Source of the DNA: Tenuifilum sp. 4138str
GTDB lineage: Bacteria; Bacteroidota; Bacteroidia; Bacteroidales; Tenuifilaceae
Length of the DNA stretch: 64,000 nt
NCBI RefSeq assembly: GCF_041102575.1
Contig: NZ_JBGCUE010000006.1
Coordinates: forward strand, 1-64,000
Direction: 5' to 3'
Part shown: positions 28,501 through 35,933 of the stretch, in pieces
How positions within the stretch are numbered: the first letter of the stretch is position 1
Layout: every line of letters starts with the position of its first letter
Position numbers and translations under genes: made by a program
The notes under the pieces: generated by a model
Told to the model about the DNA's origin: nothing
Databases searched by the model: none
The model's input: only the letters and a program-made list of their open reading frames with translations

Positions 28501-28690
28501 TGGTTTTTGCGATCAGTTTGGGGCTGAAACGGGACAAAAATTCTCTTCGGCACGTCTTAAGAGTTTACTGGTTGAGAACAACCAGCAACCGCATACATAC
28601 ATTGAGCAGTTGCTATCCATTACCTTTGATCAATGGCGAGGTTTTAGTGAGCAAACTGACGATGTTTTAGTTATGGGAATCAAGGTTTAA
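25517..28690 (+). CDS. Periplasmic propeller/Y_Y_Y receptor with cytoplasmic SpoIIE phosphatase
   Basis: This 1057-residue protein has a signal peptide (VVSFAQ, residue 19) and a propeller of WVATSKGL / WIGTNLGL-type repeats to about 640. A Y_Y_Y domain (about 670-745), a membrane helix (about 755-775, WFRLLSIIAIGLLIYWYV) and a coiled coil follow. A C-terminal SpoIIE/PP2C phosphatase (about 830-1057) carries FYRPKDFVSGDFYW, ADCTGHGVPGA and FTDGFCDQ, and a terminal DDVLVMGI, so the metal-binding aspartates are kept. It probably converts a periplasmic signal into dephosphorylation of a cytoplasmic Ser/Thr-phosphoprotein such as a STAS anti-anti-sigma factor; no partner gene is adjacent. Confidence 0.9.
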   Translation: MRFTIVLSLLSLSVVSFAQRYNIEIIGLKTGLLHSLVTGIDQDTQGKVWLSTGGGLCNYNGFEFKYLTTRDGLNYTRLTDVTVDAEGNIWASSSLGLNMVRGNRILTIPKDTIGEVASLGKSSNGVWVLSNRGVFRVAFSKEKFDIIQYSLPVNLNVALSPIFQDRPLTDFVFQSTLSNVYVGHKGTLYKLSNDSFSPLTFEPSVYVNACSENANGDVFVATSDGLYRLVDDKPVKVNHPYASRIDILKFVCIGSKIWCNGKLKGSDEVSIHAFDLEDESFNRKLGVKNGLPDIPSKLYVDHEHNIWILTNNGIAILKGEAFTCLTTNDGLIGNKIWGICRVSDGTLWAGTIGEGLSVISPTRIYQYSTKNGLPDNYVGKIFESSSRKIYVGTSNAGLNLATYVNSTLGYSFNRLPLLPNDRVRIDDIAEDRQKRIWVATSKGLFYANDGIHFNHFPLFDGDTGGVFVQKLQIDTLRKRMWVGTRFNGIFFIENDKPFKFTGIDKNAEISTITQDFKGDIWFGTRNSGVFHYDGSNIKQIKETDGVSSNLIYVLYAESDYLWIGTNLGLDRLSLAEYSKGKIDLRHYGSSEGLPDLEINLNGVLADGDDGFWIATNGGLAHYQKSLDKINNIPPKVSITNLLLRSQPTPWADYASDIDELTGLPSQLKLSYWQNHLTFEFAGVSFKNPQGVKYAWFLEGLDNSWIESKNRQAVYSNLQPGKTYRLHLKAANSDGIWSGEVVSMPIYIAPPFWATWWFRLLSIIAIGLLIYWYVNRRIQYLKERQEELEAMVEQRTVELRKQLDIVDDKNRQIMDSIMYAKFLQTSMLPSVDDFKKYFNDAFIFYRPKDFVSGDFYWFCHHKNLSVFAVADCTGHGVPGAIVSVICENALRNAVRECDYQNPAQILTITNAHVVEFFTQSQKSIHDGMEIALAIFNHQTFELDFCGAKLPLYYISGGEVVKLKPDIYRIGWDTERVVYNNQRVKLSKNDLIFAFTDGFCDQFGAETGQKFSSARLKSLLVENNQQPHTYIEQLLSITFDQWRGFSEQTDDVLVMGIKV

Positions 28691-28757
28691 TAATGCCTTT
28701 TTGAACCATTCAAAAAGATATATTGTTTAATGTAGATAAGTTAATATACATATTGAG

Positions 28758-31700
28758 ATGATCGAAAGGATTATAAGATTTAGTATTAACAGCAAGCTAA
28801 TTATAATCTTACTAACACTAACCATAGCACTATTTGGTGTTTATGCTTTAACCCAAATCCCTGTTGGTGCGGTTCCAGATATTACCAATAACCAGGTTCA
28901 GGTTATAACCACCAGTCGAAACCTATCGACCCAGGACGTTGAACAGTTCATTACATACCCTGTTGAGCTCGAGATGTCAAATCTTCCTGGAGTGAAAGAG
29001 ATACGATCGGTATCAAAATTTGGCTTATCAGTTGTAACCATTGTGTTCGAGGAGAATCTGGGAACTTACCTGCCCCGGCAGTTAATAGCTGAAAAGCTTA
29101 AAGCGGCAGCAGCCAATATTCCCGAAGGTTTTGGTGAACCTGACATGGGGCCTATCTCAACCGGGTTGGGGGAGATATACCAGTATGTGCTCGACGTAAA
29201 GCCCGGATATGAGACCAGGTATACCACCACCGACCTAAGAACCATTCAGGATTGGTTTGTAAAACGTCAACTATCCGGCATTCCTGGAGTTGTTGAGGTG
29301 AATACCTGGGGTGGATACCTCAAACAGTATGAGGTGGCTGTCGATCCGCAAAAGCTAGCCCAGTATGGAGTGTCTATCATTGATGTTCTTAACGCTTTGG
29401 AACAAAACAACGGCGTAGCCGGTGGTGCTTACATTGAGCGCGATAATCAAAGTTTCTTTGTACGCGGCGAGGGGTTGCTGAAGTCACTTGCTGATATTGA
29501 GCAAATACCTATTTCCACAATTAATGGTATTTCAGTTCGTATTGCCGATGTGGCTAAGGTGCAGGAGGGGCATGCCAACAGGTTTGGTGCCATTACTGCC
29601 AATGGTCAGGGCGAAAAGGTTATGGGGCAAATAATGATGCTTAAAAACGCTAACTCTAATAAAGTGATTGAAGCGGTTAAGCAGCGTGTTGCCGAGGTAC
29701 AAAAGCATTTACCCGAGGGGGTTTATATTAACCCCATTGTGGAACGCAGCGAGTTAATCTCAAAAACTACTAACACTATACTTGAGAACCTGATATTTGG
29801 CTGCTTGATAGTTTTCCTGGTGGTTTTACTGATACTCGGGAATTTAAGGGCCGCACTGGTGATTTCATCGCTTATTCCACTGGCATTGCTATTCACCATA
29901 TCAGCAATGTATATCTTTGGTATCGATGCCAACCTGATGAGCCTTGGCGCGCTTGACTTTGGAATTATTATAGATGGGGCTGTAATTATTGTTGAATTCA
30001 TTGTAATGAAACTCACGCTGAGGTCCAATGAAATTACTGGTATTGAAAACACGGAGCGTAAGAAAATTTTTGATACCATCTCGTTCCAGGGCGCATCAAA
30101 AATGATGAACTCAGCAATATTTGGGCAAATCATCATACTTATAGTATTTATCCCAATCCTTTCGCTTGCAGGAGTTGAAGGAAAGATGTTCAGGCCAATG
30201 GCCTTGTCGTTTAGCTTTGCGTTGCTAGGAGCAATGTTTTTTGGGTTCACATGGTTACCCGTGGCTGCATCGCTTTTTCTACGTCCGCAGAAAAGTAATT
30301 GGGCTGTAACCCGATGGGTTATGTGGTTACTGCATTCCTCCTATAAACCTGTAATTGAGTGGGCATATAATCATAAACGATGGGTATTGGGTTTAGCCTT
30401 TGCCATGTTACTTTTTTCCGGTTGGGTTTTCACCCGCCTAGGTGCAGAGTTTGTTCCAACACTTGATGAGGGCGATTTTGTTATTCAGCCTGTGCTAAAA
30501 ACGGGAACCTCATTAACCCGAACCACAGAGCTAACCACCATGATGGAAAAGATTCTGATTGAGAAATTTCCTGAGGTCGATAAGATTGTGAGTAGAATTG
30601 GTGCAGCCGAGGTGCCTACTGACCCCATGTCGATGGAAGAAATTGATATGATAATCAAACTTAAACCCAAAAAGTATTGGGTTAGCGCTAAAAGCAAGGA
30701 GGAACTTGCTAACCGGTTTAAGGAGGCACTCTCGGTAATCCCAAATGTAGAGTATGAGTTTACCCAGCCCATTGAGATGCGCTTTAATGAGTTAATAACA
30801 GGGGTTAGAGCTGACTTGGCTATAAAAATTTTTGGCGAGGATTTGGGAGTGCTCAATGCCAAAGCTATTGAGGTTACAAAACTTATTGATGGTGTACCCG
30901 GGGCTGCCGATATCATAATGGATAAAACTGCAGGGTTACCCCAAATTAGCATCAGGTATAATCGCGATAAGCTTTCGGTTTATGGTATATCAGTTGCAGA
31001 GCTTAACAGAGTGGTCTCGGCAGCATTTGCAGGGGCAACAGCTGGTAATATTTTTGAGGGCGAAAAGCGTTTTGATTTGGTAGTCCGATTATCCGATAGC
31101 TATAGACATGATATTGACAATGTAAAAAATCTTTTGGTATCGGTTCCTGGTGGGGGATTAGTGCCTTTGGGTGAACTGGCTCAAGTTGAATATTCCAAGG
31201 GCCCCGCAAAAATTTCTCGCGATAATACTCATCGCAGGGTTGTAGTAAGTGTTAATGTTCGTAATCGCGACCTGGAATCGGTTGTTAAGGACATACAGAA
31301 AATTCTCGACAGTAAGCTTAGGTTGCCTGCTGGTTATTATGTTGAGTATGGCGGTCAGTTTGAGAATCTTCGAAATGCTCGCAAGCGATTGTTAGTGGCT
31401 GTTCCGGTAGCCTTGGCTTTAATTTTTATTTTCCTTCACTTTGCTTTTCATTCGCTTAAGGATGCTATCTTGGTATATACCGCGGTGCCCCTTTCTGTAA
31501 TAGGCGGAATATTGATGCTATGGTTTAGGGGAATGCCCTTTAGCATATCGGCAGCGGTTGGTTTTATCGCTCTCTTTGGGGTTGCAGTTCTTAACGGAAT
31601 AGTGCTAATTGAACATCTTAAGGAGTTAAAAGATGAGGGAGTAGAAAATTTGAGGGAACGCATAATGAGAGCAACCCGCGATAGGTTAAGACCCGTTTTG

Positions 31701-31904
31701 CTTACCGCTTCGGCTGCTGCTATGGGCTTTTTGCCCATGGCTATATCTACATCGGCTGGTGCCGAGGTGCAACGCCCCCTTGCATCGGTTGTAATAGGTG
31801 GGCTTATTACTTCTACTTTACTTACCATGATAGTGCTTCCGTTGCTTTACGCAGTATTTGAACGTTTTAATGGAGTAAAGTTTTGGACTCTTTTTCGCAA
31901 GTAA
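28758..31904 (+). CDS. CzcA-type heavy-metal RND efflux pump
   Basis: This 1048-residue inner-membrane pump has the heavy-metal RND start (IPVGAVPDITNNQVQV) and two six-helix halves with large periplasmic loops. In helix 4 the motif DFGIIIDGAVIIVE holds the Asp, Asp, Glu proton-relay pattern of divalent-cation pumps (Zn, Co, Ni) rather than of the copper/silver CusA type. It lies 67 bp after the SpoIIE gene and 41 bp before its membrane-fusion partner. No outer-membrane channel gene is next to it. Metal identity cannot be fixed from sequence alone. Confidence 0.93.
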   Translation: MIERIIRFSINSKLIIILLTLTIALFGVYALTQIPVGAVPDITNNQVQVITTSRNLSTQDVEQFITYPVELEMSNLPGVKEIRSVSKFGLSVVTIVFEENLGTYLPRQLIAEKLKAAAANIPEGFGEPDMGPISTGLGEIYQYVLDVKPGYETRYTTTDLRTIQDWFVKRQLSGIPGVVEVNTWGGYLKQYEVAVDPQKLAQYGVSIIDVLNALEQNNGVAGGAYIERDNQSFFVRGEGLLKSLADIEQIPISTINGISVRIADVAKVQEGHANRFGAITANGQGEKVMGQIMMLKNANSNKVIEAVKQRVAEVQKHLPEGVYINPIVERSELISKTTNTILENLIFGCLIVFLVVLLILGNLRAALVISSLIPLALLFTISAMYIFGIDANLMSLGALDFGIIIDGAVIIVEFIVMKLTLRSNEITGIENTERKKIFDTISFQGASKMMNSAIFGQIIILIVFIPILSLAGVEGKMFRPMALSFSFALLGAMFFGFTWLPVAASLFLRPQKSNWAVTRWVMWLLHSSYKPVIEWAYNHKRWVLGLAFAMLLFSGWVFTRLGAEFVPTLDEGDFVIQPVLKTGTSLTRTTELTTMMEKILIEKFPEVDKIVSRIGAAEVPTDPMSMEEIDMIIKLKPKKYWVSAKSKEELANRFKEALSVIPNVEYEFTQPIEMRFNELITGVRADLAIKIFGEDLGVLNAKAIEVTKLIDGVPGAADIIMDKTAGLPQISIRYNRDKLSVYGISVAELNRVVSAAFAGATAGNIFEGEKRFDLVVRLSDSYRHDIDNVKNLLVSVPGGGLVPLGELAQVEYSKGPAKISRDNTHRRVVVSVNVRNRDLESVVKDIQKILDSKLRLPAGYYVEYGGQFENLRNARKRLLVAVPVALALIFIFLHFAFHSLKDAILVYTAVPLSVIGGILMLWFRGMPFSISAAVGFIALFGVAVLNGIVLIEHLKELKDEGVENLRERIMRATRDRLRPVLLTASAAAMGFLPMAISTSAGAEVQRPLASVVIGGLITSTLLTMIVLPLLYAVFERFNGVKFWTLFRK

Positions 31905-31945
31905 CTATGTAAGGTTTAAAAGTTAAATGTTTTTTAAGTTGAGGT

Positions 31946-33061
31946 ATGATGAAGATTAATATTTTATTATTTATAACTTTTGGAGTATTGCTACTGTCAT
32001 GCTCTGGAAAAAATAATAAAAGCGATGAAAATCAGCCAACCGATAGCTTGGTTGTAATTTCTGTTGAGCAGTTTAAAGCAATGAATATGGCAATTGGTAA
32101 TCCTACAATGGTAAAATTTGCCAGCGAAATTGCCGTTCAAGGGGTTATTGAACCAAGCCCTAATGCCAAAGCCTACGTTACCTCACCCATTGGTGGATTG
32201 ATTAAGTCTGTGAAAGTAGTCCCATCGTCAGTAGTAAAGAAGGGTCAAGCACTTTTTGCAATAGACGGACCTGAGATTTTAAATACTCAAACCTTGTTTG
32301 TTGAAACCTACAATCAGCATAGAATAGCAAAGGCTAACTTTGAAAGGATATCACAGCTATCAAAGGAGGGAATAGCCTCGCAAAAAGAACTTTTGCAAGC
32401 CGAAAGCGAATACCGAATTCTTGATGCCAAGCTACACTACCACCGGATTTTGCTTGGTAAGTTAGGGCTAAATCCCGATGAAATAATTAAAGGAGAATTT
32501 TCAAACGAGGCATACCTGGTTTCTCCTATTGAGGGCACAGTTGCTAGGGTAGAAACATCAGTTGGTAAGCCCGTAACAACCTGTGAGCCTTTGGCTGAAG
32601 TAATTAATACCCAAAGCTTACTATTAAAGTTTTTTATTTTTCTGAACCAAGTGAACTCAATAAAACCCGGACAAAAAGTTGAAATTAGTTTGCCTGGAGG
32701 TGGAAAGGCTTATGGAAGCGTTATTTCTGTTGGGCTCGATGCCAACACTGAAAATAAAGCTGTTGAGTGTTTTGCATCCATAAGTTTACCTGCAAATTTA
32801 GTTTTGATAAGTGGCACAAGGGTTTCAGCTAAGGTTTTCACCAATTTTATTGAAGGCTGGGCACTGCCAAGAACAGCATTGCATGAAATTGAGACTGGGC
32901 ATATGGTTTACACCCTGAATGGGAGCGATTCACTAAGCTACTTTTTTAAAAAAGTTCCTATACAGGTTGGGTTAATTCAGGACTCCATTGTTCAAGTATT
33001 TGATTCAACCCTTTCAAATGTGCTTGTAAAAGGCGGTTATGAGCTTACTGTTGAGGAATAG
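31946..33061 (+). CDS. Membrane fusion (CzcB/CusB-like) lipoprotein
   Basis: The 371-residue periplasmic adaptor has a lipoprotein signal (LLLSCSG). It contains the HlyD-type biotinyl-lipoyl halves (YVTSPIGGLIKSVKVVPSSVVKKGQALFAI and VSPIEGTVARVETSVG), a short helical hairpin between them, and a beta-barrel (KPGQKVEISLPG). It links the CzcA-like pump to an outer-membrane channel. It is shorter than typical CzcB and lacks a separate metal-binding N-terminal domain. It directly follows the pump gene. Confidence 0.92.
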   Translation: MMKINILLFITFGVLLLSCSGKNNKSDENQPTDSLVVISVEQFKAMNMAIGNPTMVKFASEIAVQGVIEPSPNAKAYVTSPIGGLIKSVKVVPSSVVKKGQALFAIDGPEILNTQTLFVETYNQHRIAKANFERISQLSKEGIASQKELLQAESEYRILDAKLHYHRILLGKLGLNPDEIIKGEFSNEAYLVSPIEGTVARVETSVGKPVTTCEPLAEVINTQSLLLKFFIFLNQVNSIKPGQKVEISLPGGGKAYGSVISVGLDANTENKAVECFASISLPANLVLISGTRVSAKVFTNFIEGWALPRTALHEIETGHMVYTLNGSDSLSYFFKKVPIQVGLIQDSIVQVFDSTLSNVLVKGGYELTVEE

Positions 33062-33112
33062 TAATTGAACAAATCGATTTTTGGTAGGTTTTAAGATAAA
33101 TATATCTATTTA

Positions 33113-33436
33113 ATGAAAAAGGGCAATACAAAACATTCCCTTATTCTTCTGACACTTTTTCTGCTACCTATTGTTTCAAAGATAGGCGATTCACTATTTC
33201 ATCATCATAACCATGAAAATGAGCACCATAATTCATCAATAAATATTACTCATTACCACGATAAATGTTTAGTTTTTCAGTATGAGTTAATAGCTTTTGA
33301 CCCTCAAGTTGTTTTACCTAAGGTTGAGATTTATTTAAATATTAGTTCAGAAATATCGGATTTAATAGCTCCCAATGTTGGTATTGATAGTTTTGAATTA
33401 ATAAAAATACGTGCGCCACCATTTAATATCTTCTAG
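33113..33436 (+). CDS. Small His-rich membrane/periplasmic protein, probable metal binder
   Basis: The 107-residue protein has one N-terminal hydrophobic helix (about 9-24) followed by a His-rich run (HHHNHENEHHN, then THYHDKC at about 46-53), a likely site for Zn, Ni, Co or Cu. The C-terminal half has no motif I recognise. It starts 51 bp after the membrane-fusion gene and precedes a TonB-dependent receptor. It may act as a periplasmic metal chaperone or sensor for the efflux and uptake genes around it; this is inferred from composition and context. Confidence 0.7.
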   Translation: MKKGNTKHSLILLTLFLLPIVSKIGDSLFHHHNHENEHHNSSINITHYHDKCLVFQYELIAFDPQVVLPKVEIYLNISSEISDLIAPNVGIDSFELIKIRAPPFNIF

Positions 33437-33513
33437 TAATCTTTCATTTTAACATATTGGGGTTATAATTTAAGCAAGTAATCAATGATTACCTGTATTG
33501 GATGTATTATGAT

Positions 33514-33530
33514 ATAACATTGATTGTTAT
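33514..33530. promoter_or_regulatory. Inverted repeat, candidate operator upstream of the TonB receptor
   Basis: The 17-bp palindrome ATAACA-N5-TGTTAT lies 115 bases before the TonB receptor start. A wider GATTAC ... GTAATC pair (33487-33492 and 33533-33538 approximately) encloses it. It is placed and sized like a metalloregulator operator, but AT-rich palindromes arise by chance. Confidence 0.35.
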
Positions 33531-33645
33531 GTTGTAATCGCATATGAAGTATTTATATAATCTAATTGATATACCGGTATCATGCCAGTTTAAAAGTTGT
33601 TTAGTTTAAAGAAGTAAATAAATAAACTAGTAAAACTATTTTGAC

Positions 33646-35880
33646 ATGAGATTAATAAAGTTACTTATTATATTATTATTTGTCCTTGGAAATAATGTTT
33701 TGGCGCAAAATATTGTAAGAGGAATAGTATACAATGAGAACAAGGTTCCCCTTGAGGGAGCAAATGTTTTTATTCCGATGTTAGTAAAAGGTACCTCAAC
33801 AAATTCAAGCGGAGAATTTGAACTTACGGGTTTACCAAACGGGAAGTTTGATATTCAGATTTCGTATATTGGATATGCTAATCAAATTGTACCGGTTATT
33901 TTAGGGGGGGCACAATTCGAATTAGATATTGTTCTTACTCCTGCAAGTATTGAGACCGAAGGGGTGGTTGTATCCTCTGGATATAGTACAACACAGCACC
34001 AGAATGCAGTTAAGATTGAAGTTCTGAGGTTAAATGAGCATCACTTGATGAAATCGCCGAATTTTATGGAGATGCTTACTACGGTGCCTGGAATTGACAT
34101 GATAAGTAAAGGGAATGGTGTTACTAAACCAGTTATCAGGGGTTTATCCATGAACGATGTGTTGGTGCTCAACAATGGTGTTCGATTCGAAAATTATCAG
34201 TATTCAAACCATCACCCATTAGGAATCGATGAGTTTGGTATTGAGACGGTTGAGGTCATAAAAGGACCAGCCTCACTACTTTTTGGTTCCGATGCCATAG
34301 GCGGGGTACTTAACTTTATTAAAGAGAGACCAGCTGCTGTTGGAAAGCTGGAGGGAGACTATAACTTGCAACTATTCTCAAATTCTTTGGGTATGGTCAA
34401 TAATTTAGGATTCAAAGTTTCTGCTGATCAGTTTCATGGAGGAATACGGGTAGGTCAAAAAACTCATTCCGATTACCTGCAGGGTGGGGGAGAGTTTGTT
34501 CCAAACTCCAGATTTTATGAGCATTCGGTTAAACTCAATGGGGGTTTTAATGGCAAAATGTTGTCAACAAACATTTATTATGACTTCAACATGCAAAAGC
34601 TAGGACTGGTGGAAGAGGAAGCCATTGATTTAATTGCCAGTCGGGGACGAAAACCCTCAGTTTATTACCAGCAGTTTGGTACCCATCTGGTTTCCCAGCA
34701 GTCCAAAATCTTTTTGGGTAAAACAAAGGTCGATTTTAATACTTCGTTGCAATCAACCGAACTTGCCCATATAGGTAACCCAAATGAGTACGAATTACAA
34801 ATGCGTCTAACGACTTTAATTTACGAGGCTAAGGTATTGTTTCCTTCAAAGCCAGGCAACGATTACATTTTAGGTGCACAGGGTGTGAACCAATGGAATA
34901 GAAACATCAATAACCGCGAAACCATACTTCTTCCCAATGCATTTAGTTCAGGATACTCAATCTTTGGATTAGCACAACGTTCATTTACTAGGTTTCGATT
35001 TCAAGCCGGATTGAGGTTTGATGCAAAGCAAATTAAATCCAATGAGGTTGGTATTCCAAGTGAACCTGAGTATAGAGCAAGTGTAGATAGAAAGTATAAT
35101 AATATTACTGGTTCTGTTGGCGCAACCTATAGATTAAATGAATACTTTTTAATACGAGCAAATGGCGCTGCTGCTTACCGAAATCCAAACCTAGCAGAAC
35201 TTACATCAAACGGTCCCCATGAGGGTCGCTACGAAGTTGGCAACATTTCTCTTAAACCTGAGAAATCTGTTGAGTACGATGTCAGTGCTCATTATCACAA
35301 TGATAACTTTTTAGTTGATGTTGCTGGTTTTGTTAATACAATAGGAAATTACATTTACATTGCTCCCACTGGTGCATTGAACGGAGGCTTACCAGAGTAT
35401 CGGTATTCGCAGGATGATGCTTACTTGTATGGAGGTGAATTAGGTCTTCATTTTCACCCCAAATCGGTTCAGTGGCTCCATTTTAAAACTAATTATTCTA
35501 TGGTGATTGGCAAGAAACGTAATGGAGAATACCTCCCTTTTATTCCAGCTAATAAGCTAACTTTTGAGACTGGTTTTATGGGAAAGAAGTTTGGTTTAGG
35601 AAGTAAACCATACTTGCTGATAGCAATGAACTATGCGTTTGCCCAAAATAATATAGATCCAGATGAAACAGTTACGCCAGATTATATACTAGTTAACTTA
35701 TCAATGGGGAGTAGTTTTAGGTTGGGCAATCAACCTCTTGAAGTAAACTTAACAGTTCAAAATTTACTCGACAAAAAGTATGTTGATCACTTGTCAACAT
35801 TAAAGGAGGTTGATCTTTATAATCCTGGTCGAAATATTTCATTATCATTGCGAATTCCATTTCGGGCCTCAATTCGTTAA
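33646..35880 (+). CDS. TonB-dependent outer-membrane receptor, probably metal-related
   Basis: This 744-residue receptor has a signal peptide (NNVLAQ), a carboxypeptidase-regulatory-like domain (about 22-105), and a plug (about 120-230; KPVIRGLSMNDVLVLNNGVRF, ETVEVIKGPASLLFGSDAIGGVLNF). A 22-strand-type barrel ends NISLSLRIPF. It is shorter than SusC-type transporters and has no SusD partner, so a small ligand such as a metal chelate is likelier. It is 209 bp downstream of the His-rich gene with its own candidate operator, so it may be regulated separately from the pump. Confidence 0.9.
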   Translation: MRLIKLLIILLFVLGNNVLAQNIVRGIVYNENKVPLEGANVFIPMLVKGTSTNSSGEFELTGLPNGKFDIQISYIGYANQIVPVILGGAQFELDIVLTPASIETEGVVVSSGYSTTQHQNAVKIEVLRLNEHHLMKSPNFMEMLTTVPGIDMISKGNGVTKPVIRGLSMNDVLVLNNGVRFENYQYSNHHPLGIDEFGIETVEVIKGPASLLFGSDAIGGVLNFIKERPAAVGKLEGDYNLQLFSNSLGMVNNLGFKVSADQFHGGIRVGQKTHSDYLQGGGEFVPNSRFYEHSVKLNGGFNGKMLSTNIYYDFNMQKLGLVEEEAIDLIASRGRKPSVYYQQFGTHLVSQQSKIFLGKTKVDFNTSLQSTELAHIGNPNEYELQMRLTTLIYEAKVLFPSKPGNDYILGAQGVNQWNRNINNRETILLPNAFSSGYSIFGLAQRSFTRFRFQAGLRFDAKQIKSNEVGIPSEPEYRASVDRKYNNITGSVGATYRLNEYFLIRANGAAAYRNPNLAELTSNGPHEGRYEVGNISLKPEKSVEYDVSAHYHNDNFLVDVAGFVNTIGNYIYIAPTGALNGGLPEYRYSQDDAYLYGGELGLHFHPKSVQWLHFKTNYSMVIGKKRNGEYLPFIPANKLTFETGFMGKKFGLGSKPYLLIAMNYAFAQNNIDPDETVTPDYILVNLSMGSSFRLGNQPLEVNLTVQNLLDKKYVDHLSTLKEVDLYNPGRNISLSLRIPFRASIR

Positions 35881-35887
35881 ATAATAA

Positions 35888-35912
35888 AGGCTGCCTAATA
35901 TTTAGGCAGCCT
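35888..35912 (+). terminator. Intrinsic hairpin after the TonB receptor gene
   Basis: A perfect 11-bp stem (AGGCTGCCTAA and TTAGGCAGCCT, 3-nt loop) lies 7 bases after the receptor stop codon and before the convergent gene. The downstream T-run is weak, so it may serve both directions. Confidence 0.75.
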
Positions 35913-35933
35913 ATTACTTTCTCCCCAAATTTT

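Noticed and set aside
28697-28717. Inverted repeat CTTTTTGAA-CCA-TTCAAAAAG after the SpoIIE-propeller gene
   Set aside because: An AT-rich stem without a T-run; too weak to call a terminator or operator.
28758-31904. Copper/silver CusA assignment
   Set aside because: The helix 4 motif DFGxxxDGxxxxxE is that of divalent-metal pumps.
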